NCBI RefSeq assembly: GCF_014905175.1
Contig: NC_057790.1
Coordinates: 18,812,469-18,876,468, forward strand
Direction: 5' to 3'
Length of the DNA stretch: 64,000 nt
From: Aphidius gifuensis
Lineage: Eukaryota; Arthropoda; Insecta; Hymenoptera; Braconidae
Shown: piece after piece, positions 38,840 through 49,728 of the stretch
How the letters are laid out: every line of letters starts with the position of its first letter
Numbering within the stretch: position 1 is the stretch's first letter
Notes under the pieces: model-generated
Seen by the model: only the letters and a program-made list of their open reading frames with translations
Told to the model about the DNA's origin: nothing
The model's database searches: none
Position numbers and translations under genes: made by a program

Positions 38840-41800
38840 CTATAAATATAAGGCAGTAAATAAATTAATAGAAATAATAATATATTTGTTTATTTATGTT
38901 AAATTAAACTCACACGAAATGATTGTTTTAATCCACCATTGTCAGCAATATTTTCACCTTGTGTCATTCTTCCATCAATGTATTGATCAACTTCACGTAA
39001 TTTATATCGTGAATATTGATCTACAATACACTGTGCACGTTCACGAAATGCTTTTATTGTTGCATTATTCCACCATTGCATCATATTGCCTTCTTTATCA
39101 AATTGACGTCCTTTATCATCAAAACCATGAGTTATTTCGTGTCCAATAACCTGCCAAATAAATTTAAAATTTAATATTAAAATTGATTAATATAAATTAT
39201 ATATTATTTTACGTACAACACCAATGCCTCCGTAATTTAAAGATTTTGGAAATTGTTGAGAATAAAATAATGGCTGTAATATACCAGCTGGAAAAACTAA
39301 AAGAAATATAATTTTAAATAAATTAGTAAATTGTTTTTAATTTAAATTTTATTATAGTATTTTACCAATATCATTTTTATTTGGATTATAAAATGCATTA
39401 ACAACAGCTGGCTCTGTTGACCATTTATCTTTATCAACAGGTTCACGAAGTTTTTGAATATTATATTGTGCATCATATTTTAAAACAAATATAACATTTT
39501 TAAAAAATTCATTCTCTGTCATATTAAGCTGTAAAAAAAAATGTTATGAATATTATATAAGGTTTTTTATATTTTTAATATTACCATTGAATATTCTTTA
39601 TTTAATTCATCTGGATTATTTAAAAAATCAGGATAACCAATTCTTTCGTTCATTGAATTTGCTTTGTTTTTAGCAACATCACGTGTTTCATCATCCATCC
39701 AATCATTTTCAACTAGTAACTCATTAAAAGCTTCTCTTATTGTGTGTATCATTTCTAGCGCAGTTTCCTTAATTAAAAAAATTAATATACATTTATAAAT
39801 GATACTTTATTAAATTGCATTTTTTTATTAATTGAGAATTTCGTTTCTATTTTATTTTTTACTGTCGTGTGTTATATCAACAAAGCAGTTGTTTATAATT
39901 CAATTAATTCATGCAAGGGGTTTTATTAATGTTGCCAATTGAAATTATATTTCATTGTGAATTTAATGCATAAACATATGTTTGCCATTCTCTTTAATAT
40001 AAATAAACAATGTGCAGTTGTAAATTAACATAAATACCTTGCTTTCATGATTAAAATTATCACGAATGAAAAGTGCACCAACAGCCATTCCAAGTTTTTT
40101 ATTAGTCCATTCAACACATTGAGACCATCGATTTTTTTCACTCAATATTCCCAACAATACTTTACGAAATTCCATACGTTTCAACTGATAATCATCAATC
40201 ATGTAGGGCATTAGGGACATTACAAATCTCCATAGTATATAATTGTGGAGTGTTCTATTTAAAAGCAATAAAATAAAACGTTTTGAATGATATTATCTTT
40301 TGGAGCTGTAATATTTAAATGGAAACTAATAATTTTGAAAATTACCTTTGATCTGTCTTTTCAATAATACGACCCATTTGTATGAAATAAGGCAATGAAT
40401 AAACAACAACTTGTTCATCATCGGAAACATTTAATTCTCCCAAGAATTCTTGAATGTAAATTCGCCAATTAAATTGTGGTACTTGACGCTGTAATTGTCT
40501 AATTGAGAGCTTTTTGTAAATAAGTGATGTATCATGACGATCAGCTTCAGGTAATGAGGCATTTGCTAATTGGCTTTCAAATTCAATAACACGTTTGAAT
40601 TCGTCGACAGCTAATTTATAATCAGCACCAAGTAAGAGTGATACTTGTGTCATGTAACGATGATAGGCACGTAGTTCGATTTCACTATTTATTTCTAAAT
40701 AATAATCTCTACTTGGTAATGCCAATTGCATTTGATCCAGCTAAAAAAAAAAATAGAAGATTAGTTCGTGCGGTTAATATACACACAAACTACATATAGT
40801 AAATCAAGTTTGAAGATATAAATATATAGTTGTATCGAAAAAATAGAATGAGCGATGAAGAAATAAAAAAAAGATTGATATTTTTGTAGAGAATTATGCA
40901 AAAGGCAAAAAGGTATTTCATATATTTTATAACTTACTCCTTTTATATTATAGTTCCCTAATAGAATAATTATTTTTATTTTTATTTCTTGAAAAAAATA
41001 CGCTATTTTAACAGGAACATAGAACTAGCAAAGAGGTATTTCATATATTTTATAACTTACTCCTTCTATATTATAATTCCCTAATAAAACAATTATTTAT
41101 TTTTTTTTTTTGAAAAAATCAAACTATTTTAACAGGAACATAGAACTAGTAAAGAGGTATTTCATATATTTTATAACTTACTCCTTCTATATTATAATTC
41201 CCTAATAAAATAATTATTTTTATTTTCATTTCTTGAAAAAAATACGCTATTTTAACAGGAACATAGAACTAGCAAAGAGATATTTCATATATTTTATAAC
41301 TTACTCCTTCGATATTATAATTCCCTAATAAAACAATTATTTATTTTTTTTTTTTGAAAAAATCAAACTATTTTAACAGGAACATAGAACTAGCAAAGGG
41401 GTATTTCATATATTTTATAAACTATATATAATTCAATAAAATAATTATTTTTATTTTTTTTTTTTGAAAAAAATTAGCTATTTTAACAGGAACATAGAAC
41501 TAGCAAAGAGGTATTTCATATATTTTATAACTTACTCCTTCTATATTATAATTCCCTAATAAAATAATTATTTTCATTTTCATTTCTTGAAAAAAATAAG
41601 CTATATTAACAGGAACATAGAACTAGCAAAGAGGTATTTCATATATGTTATAACTTAATCCTTTTACATCATAGTTCCCTAATAGAATAATTATTTTTAT
41701 TTTTATTTCTTGAAAAAAATACGCTATTTTAACAGGAACATAGAACTAGCAAAGAGGTATTTCATATATTTTATAACTTACTCCTTCTATATTATAATTC

Positions 41801-44800
41801 CCTAATAAAATAATTATTTTTATTTTTTTTTTTTTGAAAAAAATAAGCTATTTTAACAGGAACATAGAACTAGCAAAGAGGTATTTCATATATTTTATAA
41901 CTTACTCCTTCTATATTATAATTCCCTAATAAAATAATTATTTTTATTTTTTTTTTTTTGAAAAAAATAAGCTATTTTAACAGGAACATAGAACTAGCAA
42001 AGAGGTATTTCATATATTTTATAACTTACTTCTTCTATATTATAATTCCCTAATAAAATACCTATTTTTATTTTTTTTTTTTGAAAAAAATAAGCTATAT
42101 TAACAGGAACATAGAACTAGCAAAGAGGTATTTCATATATGTTATAACTTAATCCTTTTACATCATAGTTCCCTAATAGAATAATTATTTTTATTTTTAT
42201 TTCTTGAAAAAAATACGCTATTTTAACAGGAACATAGAACTAGCAAAGAGGTATTTCATATATTTTATAACTTGCTTCTTCTATATTATAATTCCCTAAT
42301 AAAATAATTATTTTTATTTTTTTTTTTTTGAAAAAAATAAGCTATTTTAACAGGAACATAGAACTAGCAAAGAGGTATTTCATATATTTTATGACTTACT
42401 CCTTCGATATTATAATTCCCTAATAAAACAATTATTTATTTTTTTTTTTTGAAAAAATCAAACTATTTTGACAGGAACATAGAACTAGCAAAGAGGTATT
42501 TCATATATTTTATAACTTACTCCTTCTATATTATAATTCCCTAATACAATCATTATTTTTATTTTTTTTTTTTGAAAAAATCAAGCTATTTTAACAGGAA
42601 CATAGAACTTTATTTTTATTTCTTGGAAAAAATACGCTATTTTAACAGGAACATAGAACTAGCAAAGAGGTATTTCATATATTTTATAACTTACTCCTTC
42701 TATATTATAATTCCCTAATAAAATAATTATTTTTATTTTTTTTTTTTGAAAAAATTAGCTATTTTAACAGGAACATAGAACTAGCAAAGAGGTATTTCAT
42801 ATATTTTATAACTTACTCCTTCTATATTATAATTCCCTAATAAAATAATTATTTTTATTTCTTGAAAAAATAAGCAATTTTAACAGGAACATAGAACAAG
42901 CAAAGAGGTATTTCATATATTTGATAACTTACTCCTTCTATATTATAATTCCCTAAAGAAATAATTAGTTTTATTTTTATTTTTGTTTTAAATAACCTAT
43001 TTTAACAGGAACATAGAACTAGCAAAGAGGTATTTCATATATTTTATAACTTACTCCTTCTATATTATAATTCCCTAATAAAATAATTATTTTTATTTTC
43101 ATTTCTTGAAAAAAATACGCTATTTTAACAGGAACATAGAACTAGCAAAGAGATATTTCATATATTTTATAACTTACTCCTTCGATATTATAATTCCCTA
43201 ATAAAACAATTATTTATTTTTTTTTTTTGAAAAAATCAAACTATTTTAACAGGAACATAGAACTAGCAAAGGGGTATTTCATATATTTTATAACTTACTC
43301 CTTCTATATTATAATTCCCTAATAAAATAATTATTTTTATTTTTTTTTTAAAATTAGCTTTTTTAACAGGAACATAGAACTAGCAAAGAGGTATTTCATA
43401 TATTTTATAACTTACTCCTTCTATATTATAATTCCCTAATAAAATAATTATTTTTATTTTTTTTTTTTGAAAAAATTAGCTATTTTAACAGGAACATAGA
43501 ACTAGCAAAGAGGTATTTCATATATTTTATAACTTACTCCTTCTATATTATAATTCCCTAATAAAATAATTATTTTTATTTTTTTTTTTTTAAAAAATTA
43601 GCTATTTTAACAGGAACATAGAACTAGCAAAGAGGTATTTCATATATTTTATAACTTACTCCTTCTATATTATAATTCCCTAATAAAATAATTATTTTTA
43701 TTTTTTTTTTTTGAAAAAATCAAGCTATTTTAACAGGAACATAGAACTAGCAAAGAGGTATTTCATATATTTTATAACTTACTCCTTCTATATTATAATT
43801 CCCTAATAAAATAATTATTTTTATTTTTTTTTTTTGAAAAAATTAGCTATTTTAACAGGAACATAGAACTAGCAAAGAGGTATTTCATATATTTTATAAC
43901 TTACTCCTTCTATATTATAATTCCCTAATAAAATAATTATTTTTATTTTTATTTCTTGGAAAAAATACGCTATTTTAACAGGAACATAGAACTAGCAAAG
44001 AGGTATTTCATATATTTTATAACTTACTCCTTCTATATTATAATTCCCTAATAAAATAATTATTTTTATTTTTTTTTTTTTGAAAAAAATAAGCTATTTT
44101 AACAGGAACATAGAACTAGCAAAGAGGTATTTCATATATTTTATAACTTACTCCTCCTATATTATAATTCCCTAATAAAATAATTATTCATTTCTTTTTT
44201 ATTGAAAAAAATACGCTATTTTAACAGGAACATAGAACTAGCAAAGAGGTATTTCATATATTTTATAACTTACTCCTTCTATATTATAATTCCCTAATAA
44301 AATAATTATTTATTTTTTTTTTTATTGAAAAAAATACGCTATTTTAACAGGAACATAGAACTAGCAAAGAGGTATTTCATATATTTTATAACTTACTTCT
44401 TCTATATTATAATTCCCTAATTATATAATTATTTTTATTTTTTTTTTCGAAAAAAATATAGTATTCTCATTGGAACATAAAGCTAGCATAGAGGTATTAT
44501 ATATTTCCTAGCTTTTTTTTTCTATTTTATAATTTCTCAATCAAATTATTTTTGTTTATTTTTTTTACTCTACATTCCTTTAATAATTTTACAAATTCGA
44601 CCGGCAGATTTCCAGTAAGATGCAAATTTGTATTAGGACCACTGAATAACTGAAGAGGTATTCGGTGTTCTATAAGCTTTATCAAAAAAAAACATTATTT
44701 ATGAAAATTGAAATTTCAAAAAAAACTGAGTCATACTTCGTCGTCGCACCTGGATGATGTTTGATGATGAATTCTTGTCATCAGGTCCAACCCATTGTTC

Positions 44801-45854
44801 AAGTAAAACACCTTCATTAAAATCACCTCGAAGACGTCCGAGCAATTCTTCAATTGTAAATTTCGGTGGTTTCCATGATGGTCCCTCGATAATTGGCCAT
44901 CCACCAAGTTCTTTTAAGACATCAACAAGTGGTTTATCTCCAATGCGTCTTATTTGCTCTATTAAATATATTAACACAAAACTAACCACCTAACTAGAAT
45001 TATAGTGAACTTAATAAACAATAAACCTTACGAATATCCATGCATGATTTGTAGAACATTTTAGCTTTAAGAGTGGCATTGTTGTCTTGATGGTTTGATG
45101 GTTCTTCTAATAATTTTTTAAGGACAACTTGTAGCTGATCAGACAATACTTCAAATGGATTTATTGAACTTCTGTCTTCAGGTATTGTGTGAAATAAATT
45201 CCAAGTACCACATGCATATTGAAAAAAATCAACACAAGGTGATACACTACGATCCATTGCCGATAAAAGACTAGAAGCTAAATCAACAATAAATAAATAA
45301 TAATTATATTCTAGTTGTATTTCGAATCTTTATATTTACTTTACCAGTTTTAATGCATTCTTCTGTTAAACAAACATCTTGAAAATTAAAAATTTAATTA
45401 TTATTAATTGATTCAAATTCATTTCATGAATATGTTATATATAATTCATTTACTATTTTCATTAGAACATTTTTGGCTGCGATTTAGGACCAATAAAAGA
45501 AGAGTCAAAAGACAAGTAGCAAGTAAAATTATCGCAAAAACACCAATCAGTTTTTGACGTTTTTTCATTGTTACTGAATTTGATCGATTGTTTATTGATA
45601 ATTTTGATGATGTATTTGATGATTTTAATATTTTTGTTATTGTTCCTCCATTTGCACAAGTAACCTGATTAAATCAATTCACTTTTATTATATATATATA
45701 TTGAATAAAAAAATAAAAAACTCATTTACAAATTTAATCATGTGTTAAATACCTGTAATGGTGCAGCTGAGTGTATCATTTCAGCTTCCAGTAGAGTGTT
45801 TTCTTCTGCATTAATAGCCGACTTCAAGTACTCATTATTATTATTAGATTTCAT
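38567..45854 (-). CDS. Neprilysin-like M13 zinc metallopeptidase, complete 12-exon gene
   Basis: This is a cell-surface endopeptidase of the neprilysin/ECE family, which cleaves small peptides outside the cell. Exons (5' to 3'): 45854-45753, 45664-45454, 45377-45345, 45277-45027, 44956-44750, 40740-40346, 40254-40038, 39767-39585, 39528-39366, 39296-39217, 39150-38914, 38839-38567. All have GT..AG ends and consistent phases, giving 783 aa. There is a cytoplasmic tail of ~72 residues, a TM segment at ~73-94 (LIGVFAIILLATCLL..), and a Cys-rich M13 ectodomain. NAFYNP (577-582) binds substrate, HEITH (618-622) and ENIAD (E680, D684) form the zinc/catalytic site, and His745 and Arg751 correspond to substrate-binding residues. 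The C-terminus is CSVW, the family CxxW. Length fits M13 (~750-790). Which insect Nep paralogue it is (Nep1-5) is not determined. Confidence 0.96.
38914..39150 (-). CDS. Neprilysin exon 11 (HExxH zinc site and third ligand)
   Basis: 79 codons: VIGHEITHGFDDKG holds both His ligands and the catalytic Glu, and GENIADNGGLKQSF holds the Glu zinc ligand and Asp. All active-site residues are intact, so the enzyme is predicted to be active. Phase 0 at both ends (CGT|GTGAGT). Confidence 0.96.
39217..39296 (-). CDS. Neprilysin exon 10
   Basis: An 80-nt exon, VFPAGILQPLFYSQQFPKSL then NYGGIGVV. It directly precedes the zinc helix, as in all M13 enzymes. Phase 1 in, phase 0 out (GTT|GTACGT). Confidence 0.94.
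39366..39528 (-). CDS. Neprilysin exon 9 (NAFYNP substrate-binding motif)
   Basis: Reads LNMTENEFFKNVIFVLKYDA, then KWSTEPAVVNAFYNPNKNDI. NAFYNP is the M13 motif whose Asn-Ala bind the substrate backbone. Phase 0 in, phase 1 out (G|GTAAAA). Confidence 0.95.
39585..39767 (-). CDS. Neprilysin exon 8
   Basis: 61 codons, ETALEMIHTIREAFNELLVE through WMDDETRDVAKNKANSM and IGYPDFLNN. This corresponds to the family's WMD..T...A..KA..M...IGYP segment. Phase 0 at both ends. Confidence 0.95.
40038..40254 (-). CDS. Neprilysin exon 7
   Basis: Completes the Arg codon, then TLHNYILWRFVMSLMPYM through NRWSQCVEWTNKKLGMAVGA and LFIRDNFNHESK. This matches the M13 NY..WR and C...LP/MAVGALF motifs. Phase 2 in, phase 0 out. 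Confidence 0.95.
40346..40740 (-). CDS. Neprilysin exon 6
   Basis: Starts LDQMQLALPSRDYYLE, the conserved M13 LPxRxYY block that directly follows NIIQ in the family. It includes FESQLANASLPEADRHD and ends at EKTDQ, phase 2 (AG|GTAATT). The acceptor is a long T tract plus AG at 40742-40741. Confidence 0.95.
40897..44500. repeat. ~121-bp tandem repeat, about 29 copies, in neprilysin intron 5
   Basis: Each unit carries AACAGGAACATAGAACTAGC, GGTATTTCATATATTTTATA, CTTACTCCTTCTATATTATA and TTCCCTAATAAAATAATTAT, then a T-rich spacer of variable length. The AACAGGAACATAGAAC word recurs at roughly 41.01, 41.13, 41.26, 41.38, 41.49 kb and on to 44.35 kb. A truncated unit occurs near 42.6 kb and degenerate units near 40.9 and 44.47 kb. 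Variants (CGATATT, ACATCATAG, TTTCATTTCTTG spacers) recur non-randomly, suggesting block duplications. No coding frame crosses units. Confidence 0.93.
44569..44676 (-). other. Candidate 108-nt cassette exon in neprilysin intron 5
   Basis: On the gene's sense strand a T-rich tract ends GATAAAG, then 36 open codons read LIEHRIPLQLFSGPN, TNLHLTGNLPVEFVKLLK and ECR. These are followed by GTAAAA, a weak donor. It is phase 0 on both sides, so it could insert in frame between exons 5 and 6. M13 enzymes do not normally have an insertion here, and I do not recognise the peptide. It could equally be a relic of another gene. Confidence 0.3.
44750..44956 (-). CDS. Neprilysin exon 5
   Basis: 69 codons, QIRRIGDKPLVDVLKELGGW to WVGPDDKNSSSNIIQ, matching the M13 WV..DDKNS region. 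Phase 0 at both ends (CAG|GTGCGA). The following intron (44749-40741) holds the tandem-repeat array. Confidence 0.95.
45027..45277 (-). CDS. Neprilysin exon 4
   Basis: Reads SSLLSAMDRSVSPCVDFFQY and ACGTW, the hallmark N-terminal M13 block. It then continues through IPEDRSSINPFEVLSDQL to SCMDIRK. Phase 1 in, phase 0 out (AAG|GTTTAT). Confidence 0.95.
45345..45377 (-). CDS. Neprilysin exon 3 (33-nt microexon)
   Basis: Encodes VCLTEECIKT, the family's first ectodomain cysteine pair (CLTxxCI/VKxA). The acceptor is TTTTCAAG and the donor ACTG|GTAAAG; phase 1 in, phase 1 out. It is too short to be found as an open frame alone, but its sequence and phase leave little doubt. Confidence 0.9.
45454..45664 (-). 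CDS. Neprilysin exon 2 (membrane anchor)
   Basis: The phase-0 start VTCANGGTITK is followed by a Ser/Asn-rich stretch, then MKKRQK and a ~22-residue hydrophobic signal-anchor rich in Leu, ending VLNRSQKCSNEN. Basic residues precede the helix, giving the type II (N-in) topology of M13 enzymes. The exon ends in phase 1 (A|GTAAAT). Confidence 0.88.
45753..45854 (-). CDS. Neprilysin exon 1 (cytoplasmic tail, start codon)
   Basis: ATG at 45854-45852; encodes MKSNNNNEYLKSAINAEENT and on to SAAPLQ (34 codons). It ends CAG|GTATTT, phase 0. Upstream on this strand GTTTTAAG near 45885 may be a 5' UTR acceptor, and a GC-richer patch at ~46090-46200 may hold the promoter or first non-coding exon (inference). 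Confidence 0.8.
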
Positions 45855-48800
45855 ATTTTTGTTTCACTAAATATTCTCTTCTTAAAACGAAAAAAAAATA
45901 TGTAATATGAAAAGAAATATCGTAATAATTTGTGTATATATTTTTTAAATTTTTTATAGATTATCGAAGTTATTAAATTAAAGTTTAAAAAACATAAATA
46001 ATAATGAAACCTGATGAGAAACCTTAACTTTAAACTATATTTGTATTTAAATATATTATTTTTTAATAATACTAATCTGAAATTTCGAATAAAATCTTTG
46101 AATTTGCGATTGACAAGGAGATTACAGTCGCAATCGAACGACGAGAACCGACTGGTTGAGATGGGTTGGAATAGAAGCAGCAAAAACAGCGGCGGGAAAT
46201 TTATTATATATGTACCTGTATATACTAGAGTACACAAACATCCAACGTATAAATACATTGATGCTTTAATACTTACAAACATTTATTGTGCAATAATAAT
46301 ACAGACAAACAATTTGATCGTTGGCTTCTTGCTTCATTTTAAAACCATTCAAACTTTATTTTTTTAGTAAATATTTCCTCAATTAGTTTATATTGTTTAT
46401 TAAAATTTATTCAACAACAATATCAATGATAAATATTATTTTTTTTATTACTTATTTTTATTTTCACTATTAACCACAAAAAACTGAATAATACCTGGTC
46501 GATACAGCGACTGCGCTTTGAATTATATATTTATTTTTTTTTTAATATTATTTTTTACATTAATATATAAGTTTATTAAATTTTAAAAAAATTAAATATT
46601 ATCCTTGATTAGTGTTCCGAAAAAATTTATAGAATATAGAGATAATAGTTACTTTTGAACATGACAGTTGCCTATTTTATTATAGGAGAATAGTTTTAAC
46701 TATATACTTTTCAAACAGGTGGATGCGAATGATATCTACCAGTAAATACATTCATTTAAAAAATATAATAATATCATCTATTGTTATTCGATTCTCTACA
46801 AGTTTAATGTTTTTTTTTTTTTCAGTATTGTATTCATTTTTTTATGATAAACGTATTCATTATTTTTTATTATCAAACCTATTATATTGTTGGAATATCA
46901 AGTGCATGAGTATACAAAAGAATATTAGTAATAAATAAACCCTGCAAAGAGCCAAGATAATTTCCATGACCTAAATTTATAGAAAATCAATTAATTCTAC
47001 GTGTAAATTACAGACTCCAATTATTAATTATCAATCGTTAATTTAACTTGCTGTTATAATATAAAAAAAAAATGTTAATCTAAAAATAAAATAAACAAAC
47101 ATTAGTATATAATGAGTCATACAATTTTTATTTTTAAAATAGAAATATCAGTAATTAAATTTAAAAAAAAAAAAAAATACAATGATAAAACAATAAATCG
47201 ATTTTGTTAATTTATGGAAAATTAATTTTTCATTTTTTCTAAAACTAAAAAACATACGCATTGTAAATAAGTATTTTTTTTTTTTTTTTAAATAAAGTAT
47301 TACAATATTTAATTAGAGTATTATTATTTATTATTATTACATTTGATTTTTAATAAAATTTTATTATTGTAAATATATATTTAAACATGTTGTTTTTATT
47401 TTTTATTAATTGTTTTTTTTTTTTTTCTATTTATAATAACACAACATATACACTGTAATATATATTTATGTAAATTTATAATATTTAACTCAACATCAAT
47501 GGATCTAAATGATAATAATATTTACTGATAAACACAGGTATATAATTCGTTTTATTTGCCATTTAAAAAAAACTGCAATATCTTAATTAAAAATAATACC
47601 AAATACTTATTATCATTAAATCAGATCTTTCTTTCAGATGTTTTTTTCTTTTTTTTTAAATCATAATTACATTATCATTGTTTCACAAAGAAATGACAAA
47701 ACAAAAAAATATATATATCCTGCACTAATTTAAGGCACAATTTCCAAATAAAATGCCACATGGACTAAAAAAAAAAAATAAAATAAACAATAACTACTTT
47801 AATATCTCGTTGAATTTACATTATGATAAACTATAAATAAAAAAAAAATGATATTGAACATTAGTACATAGTCAACATTTATGTAAAATAATAATAAACA
47901 GTAAAAATATGATTTTTTTATCTGGTGAATTTATGTTATTTTTGTAACGTTAAGTAGATTGGTGATCACTTTGATTTTCATTCGTCCATTATGATAGTGT
48001 TGATGGACCATTTATTTATTTTTCTTTCTTCTTTTTTTTTAATCTACTGCCTTTGTTTTTTTTCAGCGAAAAATGTTTATATTTACATGAACGACGAGCT
48101 ACCATTTTGTTAACAATAATTCACCCTATAAATTGTCAATATAATATTAATAAAAATTACCACAGTTTAGTAAACAATGGACACATGATAAATTTGTTAT
48201 AAATCAACTTTAAAATTATAAATTCTTAAAATTAAACTATATATGGCAGATTGTGTGCGTGCAATTGTTTTTTTTTTTTTACTATTTTTCTTCGATTTTT
48301 TCTACTCTCTTTTAAATTGTTCTTAACAATTGATATAATTTTTTTTTTTTTGATTTTTATTATCTCTAAAATTAAGTAATAATATAAACACACACAAATT
48401 AATAACTGCACTTGTACGTAATTTTGTTTTACAAATCTGATTAATAAAATTATCATTTTTTTTTTTTTTTTTTTGTTTTTTTTATGTTATTATTTATTAA
48501 ACATAGTTTTTTATTTTTTATATAACTTAAAATAATTATTACTTTTAATTATCAAATAAAAATGATAACAATAGATAAATCCATTTATTATTTTTAGCTC
48601 GTTGCTTTGCCCCGGCAGATCATGATAATCATCATCATCATTATAATTACAAAATTAACAGAAAATTTATATTGTGTTTTATATTTAAAATCAATTTATA
48701 ATTTATTATCCAAAAATTTTATTCATTATGAAATACAATTATATTGTATTTATAATTTATATTTATATATATTATTTTTTTTTCGACAATGTATTGCACT

Positions 48801-49580
48801 TTAATCACAAATTAAATATGATTAAATTATTTTTTTAATTTATGTTTTTCTTTATGTATTTATTTCTTTAAAATTTTTTTTCATTTGTAATAATTATATT
48901 TTCAATATCAATATCACTATTGAAGCAACAAAAACCAATCTACGAAAATACAAATTTTTAATAATTGTAATTAATATTTTTATCTATTCATTTTTAACTC
49001 TTATAATTATTAAATAGAAAATTAGCCACACTGAGTCACTTGTTAAGCCAGATCGTAGACTCGCTTGTCCCAGCAGATGATCGTCTATTCTAATTACATT
49101 ATTACACTTTTTTTTTATATAATATTTTTCTATTTAACAAATTAATTATTCTCTTAAAAATCTCCTGCACTTTTAACGATGGTGCTATTTTTTTTTTTTT
49201 GTAATTACTACCACCTCGGTATAAGTACACTGATTTATATATGTTTATTTTTTTTTTTCAACAACAAAATTAGTAAATTATTAATGTTTACACATACTGT
49301 GTGTTAATATGTATGTGTAAATAATAGAAAAAAAAAAAAATTTATTTGTTTATAAAAATAGTATACAACTATGAATGATAAATATATAGATTTTTTTCTT
49401 TTTTCTTTTATAATTTGTAGGTTTTTTTAAAAAAACCATTTAGTGTTCATGATTATTTGAGTGTTATTATTAGTGTAAATTATTTATATATATTTTTTTT
49501 TTTAATTTTTATATATATAAATATATATATTTTATAATTAAAAATAAATTTATAGGATTTAAAGGATGAAGGATATAGAT
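45855..49580. other. Intergenic: neprilysin upstream region and beyond
   Basis: AT-rich with long T/A runs. A GC-richer patch at ~46090-46200 may hold the neprilysin promoter and 5' UTR (inference from position). From 46.4 to 49.5 kb I see nothing gene-like. Short open frames here are low-complexity. Confidence 0.45.
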
Positions 49581-49728
49581 TTAGGCTTGACGAAGAGGTC
49601 TGGTGACGCGCGTACGACGAAGGCTCTCTCTTGGCTGCGGGTTGACGAATTCATTCATACGCGGATGCTGTGTCCGTAGTCCAGGTGTTAGCACGGGGTG
49701 GATGGATTCCATTGTTAGCACTCCAAGC
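49581..49728 (-). other. Candidate exon (GC-richer open frame), possibly a how 3' exon
   Basis: On the - strand a long pyrimidine tract is followed by CCAATGTAG|G at 49729/49728, then an open frame to TAA. Its residues include LGVLTMESIHPVLTPGLR and MNEFVNPQPRESLRR. The GC content is far above the surroundings. That frame needs phase 2 entry. If joined to the phase-1 donor of how at 56562 it would instead read G-LEC-stop. Gene membership is unknown. Confidence 0.3.

Noticed and set aside
38886..39149. 87-codon plus-strand frame
   Set aside because: Shadow of neprilysin exon 11 on the opposite strand.
40897..44500. Array as a coding repeat protein or CRISPR
   Set aside because: Frames are closed by stops in each unit, T-tract lengths vary, and there are no unique spacers.
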